Of a DNA stretch of 22,805 nt, positions 1 through 9,790 are shown one piece after another (within the stretch, counting starts at the first letter, position 1; every line of letters begins with the position of its first letter). The notes beneath the pieces are model-generated. The model did no database searches. It saw only the letters and a program-made list of their open reading frames with translations, and was not told the DNA's origin. This DNA is from Proteobacteria bacterium UBA4656. GTDB taxonomy: Bacteria > Pseudomonadota > Gammaproteobacteria > Xanthomonadales > Ahniellaceae. The DNA is taken from NCBI GenBank assembly GCA_002405525.1, contig DHLY01000136.1:2877-25681 (forward strand). Direction: 5' to 3'. A program made the translations under genes and the position numbers.

Positions 1-1809
<1,809 letters not shown>

Positions 1810-1852
1810 AAACCGCGGGTCCGGACGCAGGTCGTAAGGTCACTGGGGGAAT

Positions 1853-1868
1853 CGGGCCGTCTGGCCCG
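1853..1868 (+). promoter_or_regulatory. Short hairpin directly before the fmdB-like ribosome binding site
   Basis: CGGGCC, loop GTCT, then GGCCCG form a perfect 6-bp stem ending at the edge of the GGAG that serves the gene at 1877. It could be a weak terminator for the ABC-F gene (no T-tract) or could affect access to the ribosome binding site. In DNA this GC-rich, short perfect stems also arise by chance. Confidence 0.25.
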
Positions 1869-1876
1869 GAGAAGTC

Positions 1877-2230
1877 ATGCCCATCTACGCCTTCGAGTGT
1901 TTCGCCTGCGGCCACGCGTTCGATGAACTCATGCGTCTGTCGGACCCGGATCCGACCACCTGCCCCTCTTGCGGGGCACCGCAGGTGCGCAGGCAACTGA
2001 CCGCGCCGCAGTTCCGGCTCTCCGGCGGCGGCTGGTACGAGACCGATTTCAAGAAGGACGGCGACCGCAAGCGCAACCTCGCGGGCGATGGCGGCGGCAA
2101 GCCCGCGGAGGGAACAGGGACCGCGGCTTCCGCGCCGCCGCCGCCGAAGGCCGAGGGAGCTTCCGCTCCCACCAAGGCATCCGAGCCCGCGCCCGCTGCG
2201 AAGCCGGCGGCGTCCGCGAGCGGCACCTGA
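1877..2230 (+). CDS. FmdB-family zinc-ribbon protein
   Basis: A 117-residue protein that starts MPIYAFECFACG, the hallmark of the FmdB/CxxC_CxxC_SSSS zinc-ribbon family. Cysteines at 8, 11, 29 and 32 make two CxxC knuckles that should bind one zinc. A conserved basic stretch (GGGWYETDFKK, about residues 50-60) follows. The last 45 residues are low-complexity Ala/Pro/Lys and probably disordered, as is common in proteobacterial members. The start at 1877 has GGAG six bases upstream. Family members are called putative regulatory proteins, but the real function is not established; in many proteobacteria the gene sits just before aspS, which is not the case here. It lies 67 bases after the ABC-F gene and 35 before the next gene, so the three may be cotranscribed. 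Confidence 0.88.
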   Translation: MPIYAFECFACGHAFDELMRLSDPDPTTCPSCGAPQVRRQLTAPQFRLSGGGWYETDFKKDGDRKRNLAGDGGGKPAEGTGTAASAPPPPKAEGASAPTKASEPAPAAKPAASASGT

Positions 2231-2265
2231 ATCCCCGCGCCGGTCCGGCGCCGCTGGAGTCGCAC

Positions 2266-3135
2266 ATGAAGAAGGCCCTGGGTGGTTGTCTCGTCGCTGC
2301 CGTCGTGCTGCTGGTGGCAGGCAGTGCGCTGCTGTGGTTCCTCGTGATCAAGCCCGCTGCGGTCGTCGCCGACCGCGCGCTGGACGGTGCGCGCGAAGGG
2401 ATCGCGCAGGTTGCCGACCTCGGCCGCACGGTGGCGCGCATGCGGGATCTCGAGGCGGGCGTGCGCACCTCCGCGTTCGCCGAGCCGGCCGACGGGCGTC
2501 TCGGCGCCGTGCAGGTCGAGCGGTTCCTCGCCGTACACGCCGCGGTGGTCGCGGCGCTGGGCCCGGCGGTGATTCCGGCCGCCGAGGCGCCTTCCGCTGG
2601 CGGCGGCGCGTTCGACGAGGCTGCCGGAACGCTGCGCGCGCTGGCTGGTCTCGGCGCGGCCGGGCTGGCCGCCAAGCAGGCCCAGGTCGATGCACTCAAC
2701 GCGCAGGCGATGTCGCTCGACGAGTACCGCTGGATCCGCGAACGTGCCGTGGCCGCGCTGGTCGCGGGCGGAGTGTCGATGGCGGTGGCCGGTGCAGGTG
2801 CCGCCGGCAGCGAGGCCCTGGGCCGAGCCGGCGAGGCGGCGCAGCGACTCGGCGATGCGGCCCGGCAGGCCACCGATGCCGCGACCGCCGCGGCGGAGGC
2901 TGCGCAGCGCGCCGCCGAGGCCGCGCGCGCCGCCTGGCGCGGCACGCCCCCCGCGCCGGCCGCGCCGTCGTCCGGCCCGCCGGTCGAGCCGGTGGCCCCC
3001 GAGGGTGCGCCGGTGCCGGACGCCGTCGCCGCAGCGGCCAGCGGGGCGAACGCGCACCTGGGCGACTTCGCGCTCGTCGAGCCGCATGCCGAGGCCTTCA
3101 TCCGCGCCAAGGCGCTGGCCGCGGTCGGGCTCTGA
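2266..3135 (+). CDS. Alanine-rich membrane-anchored protein of unknown function
   Basis: I do not recognise this 289-residue protein. It starts MKK and has one hydrophobic segment (about residues 7-28), so it is probably an inner-membrane-anchored or secreted periplasmic protein; no lipobox cysteine follows the segment. Residues 30-60 and 185-225 look like Ala/Arg/Glu-rich amphipathic helices. Residues 225-265 are a Pro/Ala linker. A motif-like patch near 82-100 ([15 protein letters not shown]) and another near 150-162 ([13 protein letters not shown]) look more constrained than the rest and would be the best search seeds. The ATG at 2266 is chosen because GGAG precedes it and it gives a clean N-terminal anchor; the frame is open further upstream but only as a shadow of the FmdB gene. 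That it is a real gene rests on frame length, start context and the signal-anchor pattern. Confidence 0.7.
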   Translation: MKKALGGCLVAAVVLLVAGSALLWFLVIKPAAVVADRALDGAREGIAQVADLGRTVARMRDLEAGVRTSAFAEPADGRLGAVQVERFLAVHAAVVAALGPAVIPAAEAPSAGGGAFDEAAGTLRALAGLGAAGLAAKQAQVDALNAQAMSLDEYRWIRERAVAALVAGGVSMAVAGAGAAGSEALGRAGEAAQRLGDAARQATDAATAAAEAAQRAAEAARAAWRGTPPAPAAPSSGPPVEPVAPEGAPVPDAVAAAASGANAHLGDFALVEPHAEAFIRAKALAAVGL

Positions 3136-3156
3136 GCGGTCGGCGCCCCCCGTCGC

Positions 3157-3162
3157 TAAGAT
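3157..3162 (+). promoter_or_regulatory. Possible -10 element for kynA
   Basis: TAAGAT matches four of six -10 consensus bases and lies 31 bases before the chosen kynA ATG. No good -35 is present 16-18 bases upstream, so this is weak. If it is real, the alternative ATG at 3161 lies inside the promoter and cannot be the start. Confidence 0.28.
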
Positions 3163-3193
3163 GTCGGGCCCCGCCGCGCCCGCCGCACCGGCC

Positions 3194-4054
3194 ATGTCCG
3201 ACACCAACAAGCGCGAGATCGAACCCGGCGTCGTCGTTGATCTCGTCGACCGGCTGACCTACGACGGCTACCTGCGCCTCGACCTTCTGCTGGCCGCGCA
3301 GAAGCCGCTGTCGCGGCCCGAGCACCACGACGAGATGCTGTTCATCGTGCAGCACCAGACGTCCGAACTGTGGATGAAACTGGTGATCCACGAGCTGTCC
3401 GCCGCGATCCGCCACCTGGCCGCCGACGACATCGATCCCTGCGGCAAGATCCTCGCGCGGGTCAAGCAGATCCAGCGCCAATTGTTCGAACAGTGGGCCG
3501 TGCTGGAGACCCTGACGCCCTCGGAGTACATGCAGTTCCGCCACGTGCTGGGCCCGGCTTCGGGCTTCCAGTCGCTGCAGTACCGCACCATCGAGTTCCT
3601 GCTCGGCAACAAGAACGCCGACATGATCCGGGTGTTCCGCTACGACCCGGCGCAGCAGGCCCGCCTGCGCGCGGTGCTGGAGGCGCCCAGCCTGTACGAC
3701 GAGTTCCTGCGTTACCTTGCGCGCCGCGGGCACGCGATTCCCGCGCGCTGCGTGGAGCGCGACTGGTCGCAACCCTATCTGCGGGTGCCGGAGCTGGTGC
3801 CGGCGCTGGCGCGCATCTACGAGGACACCGAAGCGCACTGGGACGCTTACCACATGGCGGAACTGCTGGTGGACATCGAGGAATCCTTCCAGCTCTGGCG
3901 CTTCCGGCATCTGAAGACCGTCGAGCGGATCATCGGCCACAAGCGCGGTACCGGGGGGTCGTCGGGCGTGGGATTCCTGAAGAAGGCGATGGACCTGACG
4001 TTCTTCCCGGAACTGTTCGAGGTGCGCACGGTGATGCACCCGCGCGCGCATTGA
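3194..4054 (+). CDS. kynA: Tryptophan 2,3-dioxygenase
   Basis: Heme enzyme that opens the indole ring of L-tryptophan with O2 to give N-formylkynurenine, the first step of the kynurenine pathway; cytoplasmic, usually a tetramer. The 286-residue product closely resembles the Xanthomonas enzyme. Visible family residues are F50 and H54 in the [11 protein letters not shown] segment, Y112 and R116 (substrate carboxylate contact) in [20 protein letters not shown], and proximal heme ligand H239 in WRFRHLKTV, followed by the [13 protein letters not shown] loop. The second ATG (3194) is preferred over the one at 3161, which would add only a low-complexity Ala/Pro leader; neither has a clear Shine-Dalgarno. 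The stop overlaps the next gene's start. Kynurenine formamidase and kynureninase are not in this window. Confidence 0.96.
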   Translation: MSDTNKREIEPGVVVDLVDRLTYDGYLRLDLLLAAQKPLSRPEHHDEMLFIVQHQTSELWMKLVIHELSAAIRHLAADDIDPCGKILARVKQIQRQLFEQWAVLETLTPSEYMQFRHVLGPASGFQSLQYRTIEFLLGNKNADMIRVFRYDPAQQARLRAVLEAPSLYDEFLRYLARRGHAIPARCVERDWSQPYLRVPELVPALARIYEDTEAHWDAYHMAELLVDIEESFQLWRFRHLKTVERIIGHKRGTGGSSGVGFLKKAMDLTFFPELFEVRTVMHPRAH

Positions 4055-4710
4055 GCGTGCCGCCGCTCGCGGATTCGCTGGCCTGGGCCGGTGCCGTCGC
4101 GGTGCTCGGCGGCGCCCTGCGCGGCCTGCAATGGCCGCGCCTCGCTGAGCCCGCATCGGCGGCTGTGTTCGGCGCGACGCTGCTGGCGTTGTGCCTGATG
4201 CGGATCGCCAGCGTGCCGCTGGCGCCCGGTCTGGAGCTGCAGTTCTCCGGTGCCGCGGCCGCCACCCTCATGTTCGGCTGGCGCTACGCGCTGCTCGCGC
4301 TGGCGCTCGCCACCGGCATGGACGCGGTGGCGACCGGCGCAGCCTGGATCGGTGCGCCGTGGGCGTTCCTGGTCGGCGGCGCGTTGCCGGTGGCCGGAAG
4401 CTGGTGGCTGCTGGCGACCACCCGCCGGTGGCTGCCGCGCAATCCCTTCGTCTACATTCTGGGCGTCGCCTTCGGCGGGGGACTGCTCTGCATGGCGCTG
4501 GCGCAGGGCGCGCGCGCGGCGGTGGCGACGCTGGCGGGCGCGGCGGGCACGGGATCCGCGCCCGGCGATTACGTTTTGAGCCTGCCCGCCATGATGTTCG
4601 CCGAGGGCTTCTTCACCGGCGGCGCACTGGCCGTTCTGGTGACCTGGCGGCCGCAGTGGGTGGCGACGTTCGACGATGAGTTCTATCTCAAGGGCGGCTC
4701 ACGCTCTTGA
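4051..4710 (+). CDS. COG3235-type multi-pass membrane protein (CbiM-like permease superfamily)
   Basis: A 219-residue hydrophobic protein with about six likely membrane segments (roughly residues 8-24, 36-56, 66-92, 97-122, 132-152, 178-198). It ends in a conserved-looking cytoplasmic tail, [10 protein letters not shown]. It resembles the COG3235 proteins of Xanthomonas relatives, which databases often label energy-coupling factor ABC transporter permease because of distant CbiM similarity. No ATPase partner is nearby and the substrate is unknown. The frame lacks an early ATG. I use the TTG at 4051, which overlaps the kynA stop as TTGA and suggests translational coupling; the GTG at 4057 is the alternative (217 residues). 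The name is by recollection of family features, so the frame is more certain than the label. Confidence 0.72.
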   Translation: MSVPPLADSLAWAGAVAVLGGALRGLQWPRLAEPASAAVFGATLLALCLMRIASVPLAPGLELQFSGAAAATLMFGWRYALLALALATGMDAVATGAAWIGAPWAFLVGGALPVAGSWWLLATTRRWLPRNPFVYILGVAFGGGLLCMALAQGARAAVATLAGAAGTGSAPGDYVLSLPAMMFAEGFFTGGALAVLVTWRPQWVATFDDEFYLKGGSRS

Positions 4711-4810
4711 CATGGTTTTGACGAAAGCCTGCCATTCCGGGTAAACAGTCGCGATGCCCGCGTCATCCGGTGCGGGTCCTGGCGATCAGCGGAAAGAGGA
4801 GTTGCGGGCG

Positions 4811-6307
4811 ATGGGTGCAGCGGCAGGCAATCCGGCGGGCGCGCCGCCGGCCTTCGACACGGTGCTGGGCCATCCACGGCCGCTGTGGATGCTGTTCATG
4901 TCGGAGTTCTGGGAGCGCTTCGCGTTCTACGGCATCCGCTGGGCGCTGGTGCTCTACATCGTGGCGCAGTTCCACGGCGGCGATCCGTCCGGCCAGCAGC
5001 CGGCGAGCTTCATCTACGGCTCCTACCTCGCGCTGGTCTACGCCGCCGCGATCTTCGGCGGCTACGTCGCCGACCGCTTCCTCGGCTACCAGCGCGCGAT
5101 CCTGGTCGGTGCGGCCTTCATGTCGCTCGGACTGTTCCTGATCGCGGTGCCGCACGCGGAGGTCTTCAAGCTCGGATTGGCCACGATCATCGTCGGCAAC
5201 GGATTGTTCAAGCCGATCATCTCCACTCTGGTCGGGAAGATCTACGCGCAGGGCGACGAACGCCGCGATTCGGGCTTCACCATCTTCTACATGGGCATCA
5301 ACGCGGGCGCGCTGGTAGCGCCGGTGTTGACCGGACTGCTGGCCCGGCGGGTGTTCGGCGCCGACGGCGTCCCGGACTACAAGGTGGTGTTCATCGCCGC
5401 CGGCATCGGCATGCTGCTGTCCTGGATCTGGTTCCACTTCGGCCGCGCGCAGCTCAAGGGCGTAGGCCTGCCGGCCGCGGGCGGCGAGGGCCGCGGCCGC
5501 GTGCTGGCGTCGGTGCTGGGCGCGATCGTTGTGGTGCCGGTGATCTATTTCCTGCTGGCGCTCGGCGCGCAGGCCCTGCAGGTGATCCTGACCATCATGT
5601 TCATTGCGCTGGCCGTGGTGCTGCTGGTCGAGGGCATCAAGAACGGCCCGAAGGCACGCGACATGGTGATCGCGATGCTGATCATCTTCGCCTTCAACAT
5701 CATGTTCTGGATGTTCTTCGAACAGGCCGGTTCGTCGTTCAACTTCCTCGCCGACGAGATCGTGCGCCGCGACTTCGGGTCCTGGACCTTCCCGCTGGAG
5801 TGGTTCCAGAGCGTGAACTCGCTGGCGATCATCACGCTGGCGCCGGTGCTGGCCTGGTTATGGGTGAAGATGGGCCGCGCCAATCCGTCGATCCCGCGCA
5901 AGTTCGGCCTCGGTTTGATCTTCAACGGTCTCGCCTTCCTGCTGCTGATGTACGCCCTCTCCAGCATGGTGGGCGAGGACAACAAGATCCCGTTCTGGAC
6001 CCTGTTCATGGTTTACGTGATTCAGTCGGTGGGCGAGCTGTGCCTGTCGCCGATCGGGTTGTCGATGGTGACCAAGCTCGCGCCCGTGCGCCTGGTCGGC
6101 TTCGGCATGGGTGGGTGGTTCCTGTCCACCGGCATCGGCAACAACCTGTCGGGCATCTTCGCCGGCCACGTCAGCGGCGAGGGCGGCATGACCGTCGCGT
6201 CCGCATTGACCGGCTACACCTTCGGCTTCTGGGCGCTGGTGATCCCGGGCGCCGTCCTTTTCATCGCCGCGCCGCTGGTGGGGCGCTTGATGCACGGGGT
6301 GAAATAG
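4811..6307 (+). CDS. POT/PTR-family proton-coupled oligopeptide symporter
   Basis: Major facilitator superfamily carrier that imports di- and tripeptides with protons across the inner membrane. The 498-residue product has the POT signature E32xxER36F followed by YG in transmembrane helix 1. It also has GGYVADRFLGYQRAI between helices 2 and 3 and the PTR2 motif FYMGINAGALVAP in helix 5. About 14 hydrophobic segments are visible, fitting the bacterial POT layout of 12 plus 2. The ATG at 4811 is chosen over the ATG at 4754 because AGAGGAG sits nine bases before it. The gene follows kynA and the COG3235 gene by 100 bases and may have its own promoter; a TTGACA at 4707-4712 overlaps the preceding stop but no convincing -10 is spaced from it. 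Peptide uptake fits the surrounding amino-acid breakdown genes. Confidence 0.93.
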   Translation: MGAAAGNPAGAPPAFDTVLGHPRPLWMLFMSEFWERFAFYGIRWALVLYIVAQFHGGDPSGQQPASFIYGSYLALVYAAAIFGGYVADRFLGYQRAILVGAAFMSLGLFLIAVPHAEVFKLGLATIIVGNGLFKPIISTLVGKIYAQGDERRDSGFTIFYMGINAGALVAPVLTGLLARRVFGADGVPDYKVVFIAAGIGMLLSWIWFHFGRAQLKGVGLPAAGGEGRGRVLASVLGAIVVVPVIYFLLALGAQALQVILTIMFIALAVVLLVEGIKNGPKARDMVIAMLIIFAFNIMFWMFFEQAGSSFNFLADEIVRRDFGSWTFPLEWFQSVNSLAIITLAPVLAWLWVKMGRANPSIPRKFGLGLIFNGLAFLLLMYALSSMVGEDNKIPFWTLFMVYVIQSVGELCLSPIGLSMVTKLAPVRLVGFGMGGWFLSTGIGNNLSGIFAGHVSGEGGMTVASALTGYTFGFWALVIPGAVLFIAAPLVGRLMHGVK

Positions 6308-6370
6308 TGTTGCTTGCGCTCCGGGCGGTGTGCGGCGCGGGGGCTTGGTGCGTCGCTTGATCACTGCCGT

Positions 6371-6512
6371 GATCAGGGCCCAGGGCTCAGGGCCCAGAGG
6401 TCACCACTGCTTTTCTGGGCCCTGGGCCCGATCCAGAGCAACCGACGGTGCATCGACCGCCGCCCGCCAGCGCTTCCGCCATACCCCGGGCCCTATACCC
6501 TAGGCCCTCGTC
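6371..6512. repeat. GGGCCC/CCCTATACCC intergenic repeat element, copy 1
   Basis: The gap between the convergent peptide transporter and marR genes holds repeated GGGCCCAGGG words (6375-6397), an inverted match CTGGGCCCTGGGCCC (6415-6429), and a right-hand arm GGGCCCTATACCCTAGGCCC (6488-6507). The left part can fold as a long hairpin bounded by GATC on both sides (6371 and 6430). The right arm is roughly the reverse complement of the left arm, so the whole resembles a small element with terminal inverted arms. It carries no gene. Its place between convergent genes would suit a bidirectional terminator, but no T-tract is obvious. Confidence 0.75.
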
Positions 6513-6521
6513 TCCCCGCGC

Positions 6522-7007
6522 CTACCCAGCCAACTCCGGCCGTGCCGCCGGCATCCGCCGCACCGACTCCAACCCATCACCGGCCAGCTTCGACAGCAGG
6601 CGGTCGAGCCACCGGAGCTCTTCCTCGTTCAGCACCGCCAGCAGGCGCCGCTCGTACTCCAGCGCCCGGGGTGCGATCTGGGCGTAGATTCGCTGGCCGC
6701 GCGGGGTGAGCGCCAGCACCGAGCGTCGGCGGTCGCCGCTGTGGGTGGAGCGGCGGATGCGACCGTCGCCGAGCAGGCGCGCGACCGCGCGGCTGACCGC
6801 CACCTTGTCCATCGCCGTGCGATCGGCCACCTCGCAGGCGGACAGCCCGGGATAGCGTCCGAGCACGGCCAGCACCCGCCACTCGGTCACCGACAGCCCG
6901 AAGCGGGCCTCGTACTCGCGGGCGATTGCCTGCGACACGGTGTTCGACAGCACCGAGAGCCGGTACGGCACGAAGCGGTCGAGGTCGAGCAGGCGGTCGT
7001 CGTTCAT
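6522..7007 (-). CDS. MarR-family transcriptional regulator, likely controls tyrosine catabolism
   Basis: A 161-residue protein with the MarR winged helix-turn-helix fold: dimerisation helices at about 10-35, recognition helix around ADRTAMDKVAVSRAVARL (62-79) and a wing containing SGDRRRS (90-96), the classic DxRxx wing motif. MarR proteins usually repress a divergent operon and release DNA when a phenolic ligand binds. Here the divergent operon is hppD onward, so an intermediate of tyrosine breakdown is a reasonable ligand; that is inference. The ATG at 7007 is preferred to one at 7055 because the longer form would run across the shared promoter and adds an unlikely leader. No strong Shine-Dalgarno is seen. 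It is separated from the convergent peptide transporter gene by a repeat element. Confidence 0.9.
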   Translation of the reverse strand: MNDDRLLDLDRFVPYRLSVLSNTVSQAIAREYEARFGLSVTEWRVLAVLGRYPGLSACEVADRTAMDKVAVSRAVARLLGDGRIRRSTHSGDRRRSVLALTPRGQRIYAQIAPRALEYERRLLAVLNEEELRWLDRLLSKLAGDGLESVRRMPAARPELAG

Positions 7008-7020
7008 GGCGCGGCGCGGC

Positions 7021-7049
7021 TTGCAATTGGTTGCAGATGAAACTATAAG
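7021..7049 (+). promoter_or_regulatory. Sigma70-like promoter for hppD
   Basis: TTGCAA (7021-7026), a 17-base spacer and TATAAG (7044-7049) form the best promoter match seen in the window: 4 of 6 and 5 of 6 consensus bases with ideal spacing. Predicted transcription would begin near 7056, about 44 bases before the TTG start of hppD. The -35 half overlaps the palindrome at 7022-7035. Confidence 0.7.
7022..7035. promoter_or_regulatory. Candidate MarR operator palindrome
   Basis: TGCAATTGGTTGCA is TGCAA and its exact reverse complement TTGCA around a four-base centre. MarR dimers typically bind palindromes of about this size. It overlaps the -35 and spacer of the hppD promoter and is 15 bases upstream of the marR ATG, so one bound dimer could repress both directions. 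The binding partner is inferred from position. Confidence 0.55.
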
Positions 7050-7099
7050 GAACACCAGCGAGAATCAACCCGCCGCGCTGCGCGCGCCGGAGGTCCCCC

Positions 7100-8164
7100 T
7101 TGAACGCCCAGCGCCAGGCCAGCGCACCAGCCAATCCACTCGGCATCAACGGCTTCGAGTTCGTCGAGTTCGCGGCGCCGGACCCATCCGTGCTGCACGC
7201 GTTGTTCCCGCGCCTCGGCTTCGCCGCCGTGGCGCACCACCGGACGCGCGCCATCAGCCTTTACCGGCAGGGCGGTGTGAACTTTCTCGTCAACGAGGAA
7301 CCCGACTCGTTCGCCGCCGACTTCGCCGCAGTCCACGGCCCGTGCGCCTGTGGATTCGCGATTCGCGTCGCCGATGCCGCGGCGGCGTTCGCCGCCGTGC
7401 TGAGCCGTGGCGCGCAGGCGGCTACGCGCAAGGCGGCCACGCGCGCGGTCGACGCGCCGGCCATCGACGGCATCGGTGGCTGCATGCTCTACCTCGCCAC
7501 CGATGGCGCCGACCCTTACGCGGCGGACTTCGCGTTCGTCTCCGGCGTGGACCCCCGGCCGACCGGCTTCGGCCTGACCTTCATCGACCACCTGACCCAC
7601 AACCTCTACTTCGGCAACATGGCGAAGTGGGCGGATTACTACGAGCGCCTGTTCGGATTCCGCGAGATTCGCTACTTCGACATCAAGGGCGCCAGGACCG
7701 GGCTGGTGTCGAAGGCGATGACCGCGCCCGACGGCATCGTCCGCATCCCGCTCAACGAATCGGCCGACCCGAAGAGCCAGATCAATGAGTACCTCGACCA
7801 GTACCAGGGCGAGGGCATCCAGCACATCGCCTGCTTCACCGACGACATCTACGCTACGGTGGAAAGCATGCGCGCAGCCGGCATGAGCTTCCTCGACACG
7901 CCGGACACGTACTACGACGTGATCGACCAGCGCATCCCCGGCCACGGCGAGGACGTCGCGCGGATGAAGGCGCTGAAGATCCTGATTGATGCCGACCCGG
8001 AGACGGGGCGCAAGAAGCTGCTGCAGATCTTCACCGAGACCCACGTCGGCCCGATCTTCTTCGAGATCATCCAGCGCAAAGGCAACGAGGGCTTCGGGGA
8101 GGGCAACTTCCAGGCCCTTTTCGAGTCCATCGAGCGCGACCAGATGCGGCGCGGTGTGCTCTGA
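7100..8164 (+). CDS. hppD: 4-Hydroxyphenylpyruvate dioxygenase
   Basis: Non-heme iron dioxygenase converting 4-hydroxyphenylpyruvate plus O2 to homogentisate and CO2, the committed step of tyrosine breakdown. The 354-residue product has two vicinal-oxygen-chelate domains (about 17-135 and 158-330). The facial triad is visible: H164 in FIDHLTHNLYFGNM, H242 in GIQHIACFTDDI and E322 in GPIFFEIIQRKG, with the C-terminal GFGEGNFQALFESIERDQ gating helix intact. Translation starts at TTG 7100: no ATG is nearby and GGAGG at 7089-7093 sits six bases upstream. The gene has its own promoter, divergent from marR, and leads the homogentisate genes with only 30 bases before hmgA. Homogentisate made here could also auto-oxidise to brown pyomelanin if the next step lagged. 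Confidence 0.97.
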   Translation: MNAQRQASAPANPLGINGFEFVEFAAPDPSVLHALFPRLGFAAVAHHRTRAISLYRQGGVNFLVNEEPDSFAADFAAVHGPCACGFAIRVADAAAAFAAVLSRGAQAATRKAATRAVDAPAIDGIGGCMLYLATDGADPYAADFAFVSGVDPRPTGFGLTFIDHLTHNLYFGNMAKWADYYERLFGFREIRYFDIKGARTGLVSKAMTAPDGIVRIPLNESADPKSQINEYLDQYQGEGIQHIACFTDDIYATVESMRAAGMSFLDTPDTYYDVIDQRIPGHGEDVARMKALKILIDADPETGRKKLLQIFTETHVGPIFFEIIQRKGNEGFGEGNFQALFESIERDQMRRGVL

Positions 8165-8194
8165 GGCTGGCCCGGACCGCGAACCATCGAGCGC

Positions 8195-9490
8195 ATGATC
8201 CCCATCCCCGTGCAATCCGGTTTCGGCAACGAATTCGCGAGCGAGGCGATTCCGGGCACCCTGCCGGTCGGACGCAACTCGCCGCAGCGGGTGGCGCACG
8301 GGCTTTACGCCGAGCAGATCTCGGGCAGCGCCTTTACCGCGCCGAGGCATCTCAACCGGCGAACCTGGACCTATCGGATCCGGCCGGGTGCGCAGCACCG
8401 ACCCTTCTCGGCGCTGTCGCCCGGTCGCTTCCACAACCGTTTTTCCGAGGTTCCGCCCACTCCGAACCAGCTGCGCTGGGATCCGTTCCCGCTCCCGCAG
8501 GCGCCGACCGACTTCGTCGACGGCCTGCTCACCCTGGCCGGAAACGGCGGGCCGGAGGCGCAATGCGGTGTCGGGGTGCACATCTATGCCGCCAACACCG
8601 GCATGTGCGACCGGTTCTTCTACGACGCCGACGGCGAACTGCTGCTGGTGCCGCAGCAGGGCCGCTTGCGCCTGCACACCGAACTGGGCGTGGTCGAGGT
8701 CGAGCCGCTGGAAATCGCCGTGGTCCCGCGCGGCGTCCGCTTCCGCGTGGAACTCCCCGACGGCGCGGCGCGCGGCTACGTGGCGGAGAACTTCGGTGCG
8801 CCGCTGCGACTGCCGGAGCTGGGCCCGATCGGCGCCAACGGCCTGGCCAATCCGCGCGATTTCCTCGCCCCGGTCGCGGCGTTCGAGGACCGCGAGGGCG
8901 ACTACGAGCTGCTGGCCAAGTTCCAGGGCGGCCTTTGGAGCGCGCGGATCGGGCATTCACCGCTCGACGTCGTCGCCTGGCACGGTAACCACGTGCCCTA
9001 CAAGTACGACCTGCGACGCTTCAACACGATGGGTTCGATCTCCTTCGACCACCCGGACCCGTCGATTTTCACGGTGCTGAGCAGTGCATCCGACGCGCCG
9101 GGCACGGCCAACCTCGACTTCGTGATCTTTCCCCCGCGCTGGCTGGTCGGCGAGGACACTTTCCGCCCGCCGTGGTATCACCGCAACGTGGCCAGCGAGT
9201 TCATGGGCCTGGTGCACGGCGTCTACGACGCCAAGGCCGGCGGCTTCGTCCCCGGCGGTGCCTCGCTGCACAACTGCATGAGCGGCCATGGCCCGGACGG
9301 CGCGACGGCCGACCGGGCAGCCGCCGCGGACACCTCGCGCCCCGAGAAACTCGCCGACACCATGGCTTTCATGTTCGAGACCCGGATGGTGCTGCGCCCG
9401 ACCCGGCAGGCGATGGACGCGCTGCAGTTGCAGCGCGACTACGCCGAGTGCTGGCAGGGCCTGCGGCGTAACTTCCAGCCGCCACGCTAG
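8195..9490 (+). CDS. hmgA: Homogentisate 1,2-dioxygenase
   Basis: Iron enzyme that cleaves the ring of homogentisate to 4-maleylacetoacetate in the cytoplasm. The 431-residue length is normal. The N-terminal [11 protein letters not shown] signature is present. Likely iron ligands are H329 and E335 in [19 protein letters not shown] and H359 in [14 protein letters not shown], in the same order and nearly the same spacing as the human enzyme. The start at 8195 gives the standard N-terminus, though the Shine-Dalgarno is weak, consistent with cotranscription 30 bases behind hppD. A 300-base repeat-filled gap separates it from fahA. Confidence 0.97.
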   Translation: MIPIPVQSGFGNEFASEAIPGTLPVGRNSPQRVAHGLYAEQISGSAFTAPRHLNRRTWTYRIRPGAQHRPFSALSPGRFHNRFSEVPPTPNQLRWDPFPLPQAPTDFVDGLLTLAGNGGPEAQCGVGVHIYAANTGMCDRFFYDADGELLLVPQQGRLRLHTELGVVEVEPLEIAVVPRGVRFRVELPDGAARGYVAENFGAPLRLPELGPIGANGLANPRDFLAPVAAFEDREGDYELLAKFQGGLWSARIGHSPLDVVAWHGNHVPYKYDLRRFNTMGSISFDHPDPSIFTVLSSASDAPGTANLDFVIFPPRWLVGEDTFRPPWYHRNVASEFMGLVHGVYDAKAGGFVPGGASLHNCMSGHGPDGATADRAAAADTSRPEKLADTMAFMFETRMVLRPTRQAMDALQLQRDYAECWQGLRRNFQPPR

Positions 9491-9543
9491 CGTTGCCGGA
9501 ACGGATAGGGTGCAATGGGCGCAGCGACGCACCGCCTCGTCGG

Positions 9544-9713
9544 AGAAGCAGCAGGGTACAGAGCCCAGGGTATAGGGGGATGGCGTGGCGGGTTGGATGA
9601 CTCGCGCGCGAAGGTGCTCCGGCGATGCGGTGGTTACCGCCACGCATCGCATCGCAGGACGCAGCATTCGGTCGACTATACCCTGGGCCCTATACCCTTT
9701 ACCCGATACCCCC
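9544..9713. repeat. GGGCCC/CCCTATACCC intergenic repeat element, copy 2 (inverted arms)
   Basis: The 300-base hmgA-fahA gap contains a left arm at 9553-9575 and a right arm at 9678-9700 that are reverse complements over 23 bases with two mismatches by eye. Core words are GAGCCCAGGGTATAG on the left and CTATACCCTGGGCCC on the right. Between the arms lies a second perfect-but-one-bulge hairpin (GCGATGC at 9622, GCATCGC ending 9650). The right arm runs on into further ACCCGATACCC units. AGAAGCAGC next to the left arm (9544-9552) recurs in copy 3 at 19341. No transposase is present. The rest of the gap shows nothing else I can name. Confidence 0.8.
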
Positions 9714-9790
9714 GCCATCGGCGCGGTGCAGTTCGCTGCATTCATTGCACCCGACGCAAGCCAACCCCAGTCCTCAGCCTTGAGCCCCCG

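Noticed and set aside
3161..3193. Upstream ATG as the kynA start
   Set aside because: Would add an Ala/Pro leader not found in relatives, lacks a ribosome binding site and overlaps a possible -10.
4707..4746. TTGACA-based promoter for the peptide transporter
   Set aside because: A perfect -35 is present but no acceptable -10 lies 16-18 bases downstream.
7043..8956. 637-residue minus-strand frame opposite hppD and hmgA
   Set aside because: It mirrors two enzymes with complete catalytic residues; composition is Arg/Val/Asp-rich without motifs.
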